The notes below the pieces were generated by a model. It saw nothing but the letters and a program-made list of their open reading frames with translations, did no database searches and was not told where the DNA came from. 64,000 nt of DNA, taken from assembly GCA_025531455.1 (NCBI GenBank), contig JAMYHL010000117.1:26458-90457 (forward strand), written 5' to 3'. Below are positions 29,301 to 41,700 of the stretch, in pieces; position 1 is the first letter of the stretch, and each line of letters starts with the position of its first letter. The translations under genes and the position numbers were made by a program. The stretch comes from Apiotrichum sp. Y4204. Its lineage: Eukaryota; Basidiomycota; Tremellomycetes; Trichosporonales; Trichosporonaceae.

Positions 29301-32300
29301 TCTGCAGCGCCCAAGATATCGTCGACGAGACGGGTGGCCTCAAAGAATGGACGATCAGATACCGCGCCCTTTGTTTCCGCTTTGTTCGTCTGTTCACTGA
29401 AGTAGCGAGCGTCTTCCACGAGCACGACACGGCCTTTGCAAAGTTGGAGCTTGTCCGGCCATTGTGCCGTACTTCGACCGAGAAGATTATGATCTCGACC
29501 TTGCTGACACGTCAACTCATCGCCGCTAATCAACATTTGCGTGCTGTTGACCAGCTCCTCGTGACTTTGGACGAATTTGGGTACAATCCCGAGAAGCCTA
29601 AAGCCGTAGAACTGTGGTATCCGACGTGTCCGCAGGACATAGAGGAACTGGGTGCTCTCATGCGAGCCAGCACGCCGGCATCAGATGACGAGGATCATGT
29701 TCTGATCATGTCGTTGATCAGTTACGCTGGCCCAACGATATACATCACCCACCCGGAACTGCGAGTCGCCATTTTCAGGCTGGGATTGTCTGTCGCAAAG
29801 GCCTTGGGTCGCATGCACAAGAGCGCCTCATACATCCTGGCCGTTCAATGTGTGACCGTATGTCCCATTCCTCAGTCAAGGATGCTGACCCCGCAGATGG
29901 AGAACGCAGCGATGCAGCGGGCGTTGATCACTCTCAGCAAGGAAATTTGCGACTTGTATCCATCGTCTCTGTTCACCAGCTGTTCGTTGATACTGGTCGC
30001 CGCTCAGGGAGCGTTTTTCCACCCACGAGAGAAAGTCGCACTCGCCTTTGAGGAAGCATTTGAAGCTTCGATCAATCTGGCTGATTACGAGGTTGCTGCT
30101 TGTGAGTACTGGCAGTACTCTATGACTGTGCTAATGTGGGTAGATGTGGTCGCGTTGGATCTTGCAACGCTTCTTTCAGCCTCTGTGTGTCCCGGATGGG
30201 AAACCCTGGCAAAGAAGTACGAAATGGTCAAGCCGTATGCGACGAACTCGCATCGGGTCCTTACCAATGTCTTGCTCCAAGGATGGGAAAACCTGTCACA
30301 AGCTCGGATGCCTTCTCCGTGGAAGCTCAACGGACCCTTCTTCACCAGGCATGATCTGGAGTCGATCCGCGGCCTCAAGTTCCAGCCTGGGGTAGTTGAC
30401 ACGGTGAAGCTTCGACTGCTTCTGCTGTATGACGCTCCTGTCGAGATTATGTCGGAAACATTGAAGCACGCCAAGGCTACGTTCATGTCCACCTTCGGCC
30501 TTCCCGTTAGCACCGAGACGCGCTGGTTGATGGCAATGGCTCAACTGCGGCTTGGTGGAGGCACAGACCTCGTCGACGCCTGCCGAAGGTTCCTCAAACC
30601 ATACACGCCATATTCCCCCGATTTGCGTGCGCGCTACGACATGTTGACGGCGTTCGAGCTTGTGCTCAGCGATCCCCTCGGCAATCTCTCAACGATCGAG
30701 AGTCACATCGACACGTTTGACGAAGGTGGTCATCATCTGCTTTCTGGGCTGCTCAACTATTATGTTGCAGACAACTTGATCAAAAAGACTGGATCCGGCA
30801 GGCTTATTTCTGGCTTTGTCCGTTCCTCGTATGCCGCCTTCCGGCTGGCGGAAACGTATGGTCTTTGCGAATCTCTGGCACACCGGTTCCCCAATGACTG
30901 CCCCAACGATCCACTGCCCGCCCGTGCGCCATCCAACTTCTTCCAGGACCCTCAACTCGGTCTCCTTGAGCTCAGGCGAGAAAGTACCTCGACTGACCCA
31001 ACTGCATCTGTGTCATCCCTGGTTTCCAGGTCGGAGCGGACAGGTACCACAACCACAGCGACGACGACGACCGACGTCTCTGATGCCCAACAGGAGGCCA
31101 ACTCGGCGCCGACCGACAGCCTCGATACCCTGGCGCTTATGCGGTCGTCGCTCGCTCTGGCTCAAGAGAAGGACAGCTTAGTGTTGCTCTGCACCCTGCT
31201 CCGGATCCTGTGTCAATTCACGCGCTGCGAGTACGCCGCTATTGCCCTCAGCAGCGAAGAGAACCGGTCCACGTTCCGCCTCAAAGCTGCTGGACCGTTC
31301 CAGCGGATTGTGTCGTATGACTTGGACCTCGCGAATGACTCTGCAGGGTCCATCTGTCCTGCAACAATCATGCTTCATGTTGCCCGAACTGGCGTTCCGA
31401 TTCGGAAGAATGTCACAACTGCCCGCCTCCGCAACGACCCATTCTTCAACGACCGACAGCCGCGCACCTTGTTGTGTCTTCCCATCCATCACCAGGGTGT
31501 GCCTTCGGGAGTAATCGTCCTGTTGTCAATAAACAGCACCAGCTCTGCCACTCAATCGGACTCGGCCTGTGAGGTTGTCACTACCTTGGCTACGTTCGCC
31601 ACCGTTATCCACGTTCACCATGTGTTCACCAAACATCTCAAGACTGAAGTCGCTCAAAGAACTCGCGAACTCACTGCGGCACTGCAAGCAAAAACCCAGT
31701 TCCTGTCACAGTGTAGCCATGAGCTTCGCAGTCCGCTCGCAGCTATAATGGGACTCGCATCTGTCCTTGCCGCCAGCCCAGGTCTTACCGCCATTCAACA
31801 AGAACATCTGCAGACTATCACAAGCAGTGGAGAGGACCTTCTCGCCCTCATTTCCAACATTCTTGATCATTCGAAGCTAGAGTCGAACTCGGTCCTGTTG
31901 GAGAATATCCCCTTCAGCGTCCGCCAGGTTGTGGAAGGTGCCCTGGACACGGTTGCGCCGGTGGCTCAATCCAAGAATGTAGAGCTGACGGCGGTGAGCA
32001 TGTTCAAGAACGAGGCTCCTGGCCTAATGGGTGATCCATTCCGCGTCAAGCAGGTGCTGCTCAACCTGTTGTCGAATGCCGTCAAGTTCACTCCGCCGAG
32101 CGATCCAACCACGAAACGAACCGCGAGGGTCACGGTAGAGCGCCGCTGGGAGGAACTGGACGATGGTAGGATCAAGGTGACAATGAGCGTCGAAGACAAC
32201 GGCGTCGGTATTCCAGCATCCAAACTGCACAAGCTTTTCAAGAGTTTCTCCCAGGTCGACGAGTCTATCACCCGTTCATATGGTGGAAGTGGTTTGGGCC

Positions 32301-33699
32301 TCGTCATCTCTCGCGATCTTGCACGACTTCTGGGTGGCGATTGCTCGGTAGAGAGTGAACTTGGCAAGGGCTCAAAGTTCACATTCACATTTGTCGCTCA
32401 CCGCGATCCAAAGTGGAAGCCGACGCCCTTGCGGCGATTTGATACGACTCGCAAGGCGTTCATCATCACAGCGCCGAATATGGTTTGGGGACGAGTGCTC
32501 GAGGAGGACCTGCGTGGATTCAACTGCTCAGCAGTCCGATGCACGGATATCGACGCCTGCCTCAGAGATGGCACCAAGGACGGGCTGGCGTCCGGTATCT
32601 ATTTCGATTTCCTCCTACTCGATACGTCACTTCTCACGCGCAAGCACCTGGCCCAAATTAAGTCGCTCCAACCTAACGCTACAGTAAGTTATTTACTGGT
32701 ATTGAACTCCCAAGCTAACGGTTTGCAGTGTGTTTTCGTCTCACGCGCAACGGAAATCGCACCCGACATGGAACGGCTCCAGATTCCGCGCGAATCTATC
32801 ATCTCTCGTCCACTCAAGTTTCAGTCGCTGCAGGATTGTCTCGTTCCCGTCCCATCCGGTCCTGCGCGTAAAACGAGCACCACAGTGCGCAAGAGTTTCG
32901 ACAAGAATCTTGGCAAGGAGAAGCCGCTGGAGATCCTTGTTGTGGACGACTCGCCCGTGAACATTGCCGTCTGCACTCGCATTCTCGAGCTGTTCGGTTA
33001 CTCTGGAATTGACTCGGCGGTCAACGGTATGCAGGCCACGGAGATGGCCGAGAGCAAACGTTACGATATCATCTTCCTCGATCTCCAGATGCCAGGTGAG
33101 TTACCATGCAGTTGTAACTTCCATGGTCTTGCTAACGTGTAACAGTCCTTGATGGCTTCGGAGCCCTCAAGCGCATCAGGAAGAGTCCGCTCGCTGGTGA
33201 ACCATGCTGCGTGTCCCTTTCAGCCAATGTCGACAAGGCGACTCAGAATCGCTGTGTCGAGGCTGGTTTCTACGCCGTCCTTTCTAAGCCTCTCAATATT
33301 CCCACCCTTGGACAAATCCTGTCCGACGCCTACGAGTGTCGCAAGGCGGCCGCAGGCTCAGTATCATCACCAACCGTCAATACGGTGGTGTCGCAAACCC
33401 AGTCCCAAGCGGCAAGCCAAACCGCGAGTCCATCAACGGCCAATGGAACGCTCAACAAGGGACCTGCAGGGGCAATCCCTACTCGTCCCGCCATGTCGCG
33501 CACCAACTCGAGCTCGCCATCAGCATCACTGACACCTACCCCACTCCTCACTCCGCCCGCGACTTCCAGTATACCTCCTCTCGCACGGGTGCCGAGCCCC
33601 TCCGGCCCCGCTGCCCCCACCCCGGACATCTCACCCCCGTCCGGCAACCAAATCCTCCCGAAACCTGAAAAGGAGTCCTCCGCGTCACCCGCAAAGTGA
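26301..33699 (+). CDS. Group X (CHK1-type) hybrid histidine kinase
   Basis: A 2343-residue cytosolic two-component sensor, ten exons: 26301-26530, 26581-26606, 26636-28396, 28431-28822, 28864-29025, 29063-29857, 29897-30101, 30144-32683, 32729-33095, 33146-33699. Domain order: protein-kinase-like (about 150-470; YLAPEAA near 337 and SNDIYGWGVFAYELLTG, but HLSLNW in place of the HRD loop and no DFG, hence a pseudokinase); STAND/AAA ATPase with Walker A GHSGTGKT (about 511) and Walker B LVLIIDD; a long helical TPR-like part; GAF (about 1540-1690); HisKA with SHELRSPL (about 1714); HATPase with NLLSNAVKF (about 1832), EDNGVGIP and GGSGLGLVISR; receiver with ILVVDDSPVN and phospho-acceptor Asp in IIFLDLQMP (about 2154); a Pro/Ser-rich tail. 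The family feeds the HOG or oxidative-stress relay through a phosphotransfer protein. Three introns (39, 42, 45 nt) are in-frame and stop-free, so retained forms would also translate. Confidence 0.93.
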
Positions 33700-34171
33700 A
33701 TGACGATTGTCCATTCACTTGTACATCAATCATCATTACGCATGTCCCATATCTTTCCATCTCCGCAATCATACTCCACATCGCACATTACCGTCTCCTC
33801 TCCATAATGGGCCATCCTCACTCTAAGATACCCAATCTCCTCAATGTATGCACATGTTGTCATAGCACCGGAATAGACTTGTACGTCCCAACGTAACGTG
33901 TTACGTTGGTCGTGTACTTGCTTATCTGTGGGTCATCGACGCACAAGTGTGCTGGATGTGACGAGAGGATAGTCCTCTCTCCGTAGCCAAGCAGGTCGGT
34001 CGTCCTTTCAACCTTCCACTCTGTTCCCGAGCAATTTACTATACATGCCGCTGCGTCGTTCTCGTGTATGACAACGCACGGCCGCATCAAACAATCAAGC
34101 TATGGCTACAAAATTGCCACGGGTGGCATAACATGGTGAACAGATATTAATCAAAGAGTGGCCGCCACCTT
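33700..34171. other. Convergent intergenic region, shared 3' ends
   Basis: Between the stop of the histidine kinase and the stop of the Zn2Cys6 factor. It holds only the two 3' UTRs. An ACGTAACGTGTTACGTTG near-palindrome lies at about 33891-33909. Confidence 0.5.
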
Positions 34172-37100
34172 CTAGGTTGAAAGACTAAACATGGTAGTGC
34201 CATTAAAGGTTGCGTTCGGATTCTGGCTCTGGAGTGTGGCGAGCATGCTGTCCACGTCGAACGAATATGAGTTGATGCCAAAGGTGTCCATGCCTTCGAG
34301 CCAGTTGGGGATCTCGCCATGCTCCGTGGGGATTCCGGGCTGAGCCGTACCTTGTGGAGGCACGGTGGGAGCCACGCCGATCGGAACTTGGTGCGAAGGC
34401 GGTTGAGGTGGCGGTTGAGGCTGCGGTTGGGCATGGAGGTCTGGCTGGGGCGGGGGTTGGTGGTGTGGTGGAACGGTCGCGCCAAGAGGCGGCCCTTGGG
34501 GATATGCTCCGAGATGGGGCATACTACCCATCTGTCTCTGAAGCGGGACGGATTGAGGCGGTATGCCTTGCGATGTCATGCTCATTGGAAGGGGACGTGA
34601 CCCTGCTCCGCCGGGACTGGGACCGGCGCTGGGATGCATTCCCTTATGCAACGACTCTTGACTGTTGTTGGAGATTGCGGGAATGCTCTGCGCTGGTGAA
34701 AGAGCTGGGATGCTGCTGTGCGTGGGGGTGTGCAACTCCGAAATGTTAGCACCAGGTGCAGGTGAAGCTTGCGATCCCGTGGAATCCGTGGTTCCCTTTT
34801 GGTTGTTCTCGAACTCGTCATCCCACACTTGAGTCTTGTCGTACGCCAGCGTCTTGATGTACGATTCGCCGTGCTTGATCCACGAGCTGCGGAAGAACTC
34901 CATTCGTTTGATGTGCCGCCGTGCGATAGGGTGTCGGGAAGTAAGCTGTGCGATGGCGTTCTCGAAGACCTGATACTCGGACTCGAAAACACCTGCAGCA
35001 ACAAGATCGCCAACAAGACGGGCAGCGTTGATGAAACGGCCCAAGCACCTGGCCGACAGAATCCAGATAAATGACGCAAAGCAGGGCAGAAGCGTTACTG
35101 GATGGGTTAGTACTGTTCTCACAGTTTCGTGGCTTACAATCATAACTTGTCGAGCTGATGTCATAGATGAACGACAGGTTGGCACGGATCGCGGACAAGA
35201 CCATCTTGGCGGCGTCGTTCGCCCACGTTTGACGCGTGATGAGCGGCTCGCCAAGGTTGACAACCGCGGCATGAGTGAAACCGATCACCATGAAGAGCTC
35301 GGTATCGACCGTCTGCGCGCCGTCCTCCATCACTCGGATGGCATTCCGCATGTGTGACGGCCAGCTCATGCGGAAGGCATTGATGTCCGCAAGAATTTGC
35401 CGCAACCGGGGATCGCTGAGGTATCGTTGGTAAAGATGCTCTCCTCGCGAGTATCTCCGGATAAAGGTCTGGGAGGATGTGAACAGTCTCAGAGCCTTTA
35501 CCATCAATGGTAAGGTATCCAGGTGCTGTGGCGGGTCTGAGGGTTAGCATCACGCACAAGCCTGCAGGACTCACTGAAGGAATAGAAGTCAGGCGAGTGC
35601 ACGGTTTGCACCCCAAGCAATCCGTCCCCACCGGCTTCGTACATGGCCTGGGTAACCGGTAGCTCCACTGTGATTTCCTCCTCTGGTATACTGATCGGGT
35701 AGGAGATGCCACTGCAGCAGAGCATCTCAACAAGGTACGACATCCTGAGGCGTTAGAATTCAAGGACCTAATCAATTGCAGCCGAGGTCACTTACCACCA
35801 ACATCGGTCGCGCTCCGCCTGCTCGACAGCTGTTTTGCATTGCGGCAGCAGTTGCGCAGTGTTGCGGTCCAATGAGTCACTGATCTGAACCGACGAGTTG
35901 TTGAGACCCAGTCCAGTGGACAAGCGTACCCCGGACATCGATTCCATCCAGACGTCGACAAACCATCCGTTGGCGTAATCCATGAGTGAAATGAGCGCCA
36001 TGGCATACGTGGCGTTGAGAAGGCCTTGTCCAAACGACAGATGCGACGACAAGCGCTCGATGCACTTGCGACGATGCCACATCTGGAAGCGGCTCAGAGG
36101 TGTGCCAATGCTACCAACCCGGGCATTGTAGGAAAGCATGCCGCTTGGCTGATGCGAGTCGCTGAGAGTCGAGAAGTCCCTCTCTGGGTGCAGCACATCA
36201 TTCTTGCTTGAGCCCGTTGGAAAGTAGGCTGGAGAGGCGAGAGCCTCAACAGAAATATACGGGGCGGTGATCGCGAGGATACCGTGAAGAATGGCAGACT
36301 ACCGAATGTCAGTGACTCGAGGACCCCGTACAAACATACCGGAAACTCCATGTGTGATGGGGGAAGCTGAAGTTTGCACAGGAAGTTCGGCTTGTGGAAC
36401 ATCTTTGTTACTAGACCAACCCGCTCAAAGAACACTTGAACAACATGCTGTTTGTAAGCTCCTGATCTGACGCCCATTAACTCACGTGAACCACGGGTGG
36501 CGCTGGGAGATCGCGAGGCCAACTTTGATGGTTAGCACTGCATGAATAGCACTACTCACTTTGAGAAGACCAGGTCGCTCGACGAGACCCATGATGGATC
36601 ATCCGGCATATCATTCATGGAGAAACCTTCGGTCCGTACCGACCCCGATTGCATCGGTGGCGGAGGCGGCGCAGTGGCTCCCCAGTCGGCTCCTGGCATT
36701 GTTGCTGATGATGGGCCGGCCTGAGGCATGCTGTAGGGCGGGATGCCTCCTGCCGATAGTGGCATCGCATGCGACATGCCGTTTCCGGTAGGATGCATAG
36801 AGCTTGCGCCCGGCATATCTGCATCCCAGTCAGCCGTGCTAAGAACCGTGGTGATGGCGTTGCCACCAGATCGGGGTAACTTACACATCTCCGTCTCGAC
36901 CCCTGTGGTGTGTAAAGTGCCGTGTTGGCCATTATTGTTCATGCTCCATTCGGGTGGCGGCCCAGCCATGCCCGCAGCATCCTGTGCGGCGCGGCGCTGC
37001 TTGGCCTCACGCTTGCGCAGCGTTCGAGCACTCGGACCCCGCTGCTCATCCCAAGTGCATGGCTCCGGCGGCTCGTACTTGATGGGTCCGCGCTGTCGTG

Positions 37101-37546
37101 GTTTGCGGCAGTTGCCACAAGTGGGACGGACTGCATCGCATTTCTGGATGCGGTCAGCATTGATGGAACTTGCACTTCCGGAGTGACAGAGGTTTATGTG
37201 ACAAGCAACTCCGGTCGCAAACAAATCAGGCGCAGCAATCATCGGTTAAAGGAATGACCCTGTTGATCCGATCTGCGCATGATTAACATTGGGGCCATGG
37301 TCGCCCCTCACAATGATCAGCGTGATCTACGGTGCCAGATTGTTGATCATCTGGATGGACAGCTGCTGATTCGTTGATCATTTCTGAAGGATCATCCACA
37401 CCCTTCCGTTGAAAGACCGACAGCACACGAGTTGCTTGGCGCCGAGTTTCGGCCAGGGTCTCATTACTGCGACTTACCAGCTTCCGGCGTCGACATTGAT
37501 GGCATGCGGCGTTGCGAGCGAGAACGCGATGCGGATCATCGTCCAT
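34172..37546 (-). CDS. Zn2Cys6 transcription factor with fungal-specific middle domain
   Basis: Exons (minus): 37546-37478, 37143-36885, 36818-36560, 36522-36486, 36447-36340, 36298-35796, 35744-35575, 35536-35138, 35097-34172; 909 residues. A binuclear zinc cluster CHQCRRRKL|KCD..RPTCGNC..C occupies residues 15-52. The first intron (334 nt) falls inside it, and the last spacing is 16 residues instead of the usual 6-9. A Glu/Arg-rich helix follows (RTLRKREAKQRRAA), perhaps a dimerisation coil. The fungal_trans domain begins with NWPRDLPAPPVVHHVVQVFF (about 197) and KMFHKPNFL, then SAILHGILAITAPY and ERDRCWWMSYLVEM. The C-terminal 220 residues are rich in Gln, Pro, His and Ser, like an activation domain. 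Intron 36819-36884 (66 nt) has no stop and keeps frame if retained. Target genes are unknown. The exon chain is supported by phase at every junction. Confidence 0.9.
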
Positions 37547-39496
37547 CGTGCTTGATAGAGCCCGCGCGAGTACAGTTTGTTGTTTGGTTGGTTGATCCGA
37601 GTCACGGGCGACAGGTGTGTACGTGTGTGGGTGTGGGTAGGCGATAGATGTGTGGAAGATGTGTCGAAGGGGGAGTAGAGGTGAAATGGAAGAAATTGAA
37701 GTCAATGGATCAATTAGTGATTGAGACAGAAGATTGGGACCATGAACCCGAGGGAATTGAGAGTATGTGTGTGTATGTGAGAGATGGGAGAGACAGAGTG
37801 AGATACCGAGCTTCCGAGCCAGCCAAGTCCTGCGGCAACGGAGATCGGAAAAGTAAGATCGCGGGGGGAATGGATGCTGCGAATATGATGACATCTTTCT
37901 CGATCGCCCATCTCCCCCCCTCTCCTGTATTTCGCCCTGCAGCGCATCTCTTCCCCTACACTTCCCCAGATCCACAGATAGGATACAAAAGTGGCGGGAA
38001 GCACCCACAAAAGTGCATAGCAGTTGGCATTCAGACCATTACGGCTACAACTCTGACAATGCAGCAAGCAGCACTACGACTGGTTGCCTTGTCATTTTCG
38101 ATTTCACCTTGGGTAGATTCTGCGCTGTTAATTGTAATCAGCCACCTGCTAGAGATGTAATCCAGACGCAACAGTCCCACTCTTTGTGGTCTTGTGCTTT
38201 TGCTGTCTTGTGCTTTTTGCTGCTCTGGCATGCGCCGGAAAACTGGAGAAGTAGCCTGCAGATTCCACGCAAAGGGTGTTGAATAGCCGGCATGGACCGT
38301 TACAATTGCCTTTTCACCTGTCATGGGCCCTGAGCGCCTGAGCACCTAGGCCCTGACTCAAAAGACCCACGCGACGGGGCCGGGAACCCATCGAACCCAG
38401 ATCACCCCGACCTTACTACTGCTACTGACCTAAGACATGGACTTTCCGCGGAGAGACAGGGAAGAAAGGAGGTATGGGGGGACGGGGGAGGTATGGAAAG
38501 GGCATCAGGGCAGAGGACGGGGCAGAGACGGGAAGTGGAATGGAAGGGAGGGCACTACTTGCCATATCAGCACTTCGCACTTCTTTGGGTGATTCTCTCA
38601 CTCGACTCGACCCATGATGGGTCTGAATTGTCGGATCAAAACTGCAGCTGCAGCACTGTTTAGGCAGTTCCCTACAGTAGGCGTCAATGACGCATAACTG
38701 AGCTCCGTGGCTCCGTGGGATCGCTTCAACAACAGCAGTAGCAGGAGATATGATGTGCATGGCACTAACCCCTCCCTGCATATGCCTGAAGGATGCTACA
38801 TAGCCACAAGGGTGCAGAGCACCGACCGATGCGTTTGAACTTCAGATTGATCGTCATGACAATACCTGCTACTTTGATTACCTGAAGATTGCTGACAGCA
38901 AACTACTACTGGCCTTACTGGCCTCCTGGCCTCCTGGATCGACTGGAGCAACCTGATTTCTAAAGCTGTCGATCCACCAACCTGCAGATCCAATCCGTCC
39001 TATCCATCCCCTGAAAATCCCATCCTCGCTCTTACATAAGACACACGGAGATTGAAGGTATGTCCGTGACTGATTGATTACCTCTGGCCGTTGGGGAACG
39101 CGTCATCATCTCGCGTGTTGATTGACAAACTGACGTTGTTGGTTGGGCCAGTTGGGTGAGGCGGCTGTAAGCTGCACGGCTGGCGCTGTGCTACGCTGCG
39201 CGCGCTACACACGGTGACGCGCGGCCCGCTGCTTGCTGGCCACCCAACCACTGGCCACCACTGGGCCGTGCTGCACATACACAACCAGGGGGTGGCTGGC
39301 CACTTCCCCCTTGCATCTTCCTCATCTCTTCTTCAACCTCCTCCCCCCCGCATTGATTCTCATTCATCCTCTGCATCACACCCTATCGACCACACGTTCC
39401 TCACAGCACGACCCCCACACGCGTCCACCCCTTGTTGTTGGAATCCCAGGCGCCATTGTCTAACCCATCGGAAGTAGAACGGCCCTTGTTCCCGCC
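37547..39496. other. Divergent intergenic region, 1.95 kb
   Basis: Shared upstream DNA of the Zn2Cys6 gene and the carrier gene. No gene supported. A microsatellite-like GTGTGT/GTGTGGGTGTGG stretch lies at about 37617-37640, and a pyrimidine-rich CTCCTCCCCCCCG tract at about 39340-39352. Confidence 0.5.
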
Positions 39497-40604
39497 ATGG
39501 CGAATCTATTCATCACCACGCTGGTGGCGGCGTGCATCATGATGGCCATGATTCTAGTGTCCGTGGTCCTCACAATGCCATTTATCGGTTCACTTATTCG
39601 CCTGCGCGCAAACTACAACCCGCGTGCTATTGGCCTTGAGGGAAGCGAGAATCAGTACGTTGCGAAACAAGACAAACGCCAGTGGATCGCTAGCAACAGT
39701 GGCTGCGATATCCTTGCATTGACTCATGCCATGATCAATCTGATGCTGACCTTGTGCAGTGTTGGACCCAAGCTCAATGGAATCTGGCCGACGTTGAAGC
39801 GCACATATCGCCTCGAGGGCTATTATGGTCTTTACAAGGGTAGGTGTGATGACATGGTGGCGTGGATCTCCTGTTGACGTTTCAGGATGGTTTGCCATGA
39901 TTTCCATGATGTCGCTCATCTTCATCACGTCCGTCATCTTTGTTGGCGGTATGGCCACGAAGGGACCGAAGGGCACTTGGATCGTTCCGTCTCATGGCGG
40001 AATCCGCATGGCACTGTTTACCATCTCTATGACGTTCATTTCGCTCCCCATGCACGTTATCGTCAACCGTGCGGTCATTACCCCCTATCGGCTTCCCAAC
40101 AACATTCGCCAGTCGCTTCAGATTCTTCTCTCGCCCCACGAGCTCTCGCACCCTTTGACATTGTACAAGACTCCCGGTCTTCTTGCGATCACCTTTATCC
40201 ACGTGTTCGCCGGCGGTGTCGTTGGATACTTTGCCAAGTGGCTGGTCCTCGGCGGCAAGACCACCAAGGACCAGATGGTGGATGTTGCCGCATGGCGGTT
40301 CGCCATCCTTCTGATGTTCCAGGTCGGCTCGGCACTCTGGATGAGCCCCATTCAGGTCGTTCAGACCAAGCTCACGGTCCAGCCCAACCTTGGCTATGAG
40401 ATCTCTGTCGAGGACCCTGACGCTGGAACTCCGGAGGGCCTGCGCTTTGCCGGAACGGAGGAGGACGTTGTCGGTCTCCGCCCCACCTCGGACCCGTACA
40501 TGGGTGTCGTCGACGCGACTCGTAAGATTATCGACGAGGAGGGATGGCAGGCCCTATACCGCGGCTGGTGGTGGACAAGTATCGGAGGCCTCATGGCTCT
40601 CTGA
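39497..40604 (+). CDS. Divergent mitochondrial carrier-like protein
   Basis: Exons are 39497-39654, 39760-39839 and 39886-40604; 318 residues (introns 105 and 46 nt). About six hydrophobic segments are arranged as three repeats. Each has a degenerate carrier signature after the odd helix: MPFIGSLIRLRANYNPR (repeat 1), SLPMHVIVNRAVITPYR (repeat 2) and MSPIQVVQTKL (repeat 3). The G-rich partner motif follows in LEGYYGLYKGWF and EEGWQALYRGWWW, which match the EG...(L/F)Y.G element after the matrix helix. The acidic residue of the PxDxxK/R motif is missing in all three, so the salt-bridge network, and perhaps transport, is altered. Close relatives occur in fungi as uncharacterised carriers. The substrate is unknown, and the assignment rests on the repeat pattern. 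Confidence 0.65.
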
Positions 40605-41276
40605 GGCTCTCATCTCCTCCAGCCATTCATCTATCGCGAGCTAAACAGCGGTCATCGCCAGCCACCGACCTCTCATCGCCCACACCACGTTCCCAGCCTC
40701 CGTTGCTTATCCGTCTTGTGTATCCGACTTGTGTACATGACGATGACGATTTCAGGAGCCCCAGCAATACCCCACATTATCAAGCAGTATCAATAGAGAC
40801 CACCGAATGCAAGAAGTGAAATGTAACGCCGGGCGCGCCGAATGCCGGGGTACTCTCGTTCTCCATCGGCCGGTGCGCGTCCTGGCCAGGCGACGTGGTG
40901 GAGGTGAGACACGGGACAACTGACGCATGCTGATACAAGGCCCTTATCACACTGTCCTAGTCTAGCCGCAGGGTTGCGGGAAGTTGGCAGTTTAGTGAGG
41001 CAGTATGGTCTAGGGTGTGTGCATCTTGGGGAAAGGAGGGTGGACATGAGAGCCGTAGCTCACATTGTCAACATTATTTCTGATGAGAGGCCACCCCCAA
41101 TATGCCCCAATGTGGGTCGACGATCAACAGTGACATTGGATGTCGAAACGCATTCATAATTATAATTAACCACTTTTCTGGACAGAATTGTTCTTGCTGA
41201 TATATCTGCTGATTAACAAAGTATTAAACGAGTAAAGTTTATGATGTTCAGAAGCAGCGGGAATCAACGTGGCGGG
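40605..41276. other. Convergent intergenic region
   Basis: Between the carrier and the rhodopsin tail. No gene supported. The A/T-rich stretch at about 41150-41240 is a plausible 3'-end processing region for the minus-strand gene. Confidence 0.45.
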
Positions 41277-41700
41277 TTACACTGACGATGCGGACGACCT
41301 GCTCTCGGGGGTACGGAGCAGGGTGAGCGAGTGGGAGAACGACGGCGAGCGCGTCGAGCGCGTCGACGACGGCGTCGCGAGCATTTCCTCCTCCTCGCTC
41401 GGCTGGTCATCCTGGTCCTCCACTTGCTCCGCCTGCTCCCCTTCATCACTACAATACTCTGCACCTCGGCGCCTCCCTCTCTCCCCAAATGCGCGTGCGA
41501 GCGAGAGGGCAATTTCGCGCTCGCGACTGCGCTCCTCGTCATCCACAAGTCCAAAGCCACCACCACGAAACTCTACCACGTCCCACTCGTGCGGGTCCCG
41601 ACCGCGCTCCCACTCAAACTCGAGGTCAATGCGCGGTGGGGTAGGAGTGGTCAGGCCGAGCGATTGGGCGCGAGGGCGGTGAGAGAGGGGTTCCTCCGGG
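41277..41700 (-). other. Coding-like continuation of the opsin tail in a shifted frame
   Basis: In the frame one base off the opsin frame, the minus strand reads an acidic, well-composed stretch: DLEFEWERGRDPHEWDVVEF, then GLVDDEERSREREIALSLARAFGE, EQVEDQDDQPSEEEE and a Ser/Thr-rich end, TAA at 41277-41279. Codon choice matches genuine genes of the window. It probably belongs to the opsin transcript, joined either by a small intron of length 3n+1 that I cannot place with consensus sites or by a one-base sequence error in the CCCCTCTCTCACC run near 41685. It is not annotated as its own gene because it has no separate start. Confidence 0.6.

Noticed and set aside
38332..38420. tRNA-like B box (CCATCGAACCC on plus strand)
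   Set aside because: No matching acceptor, D or anticodon arms on either strand.
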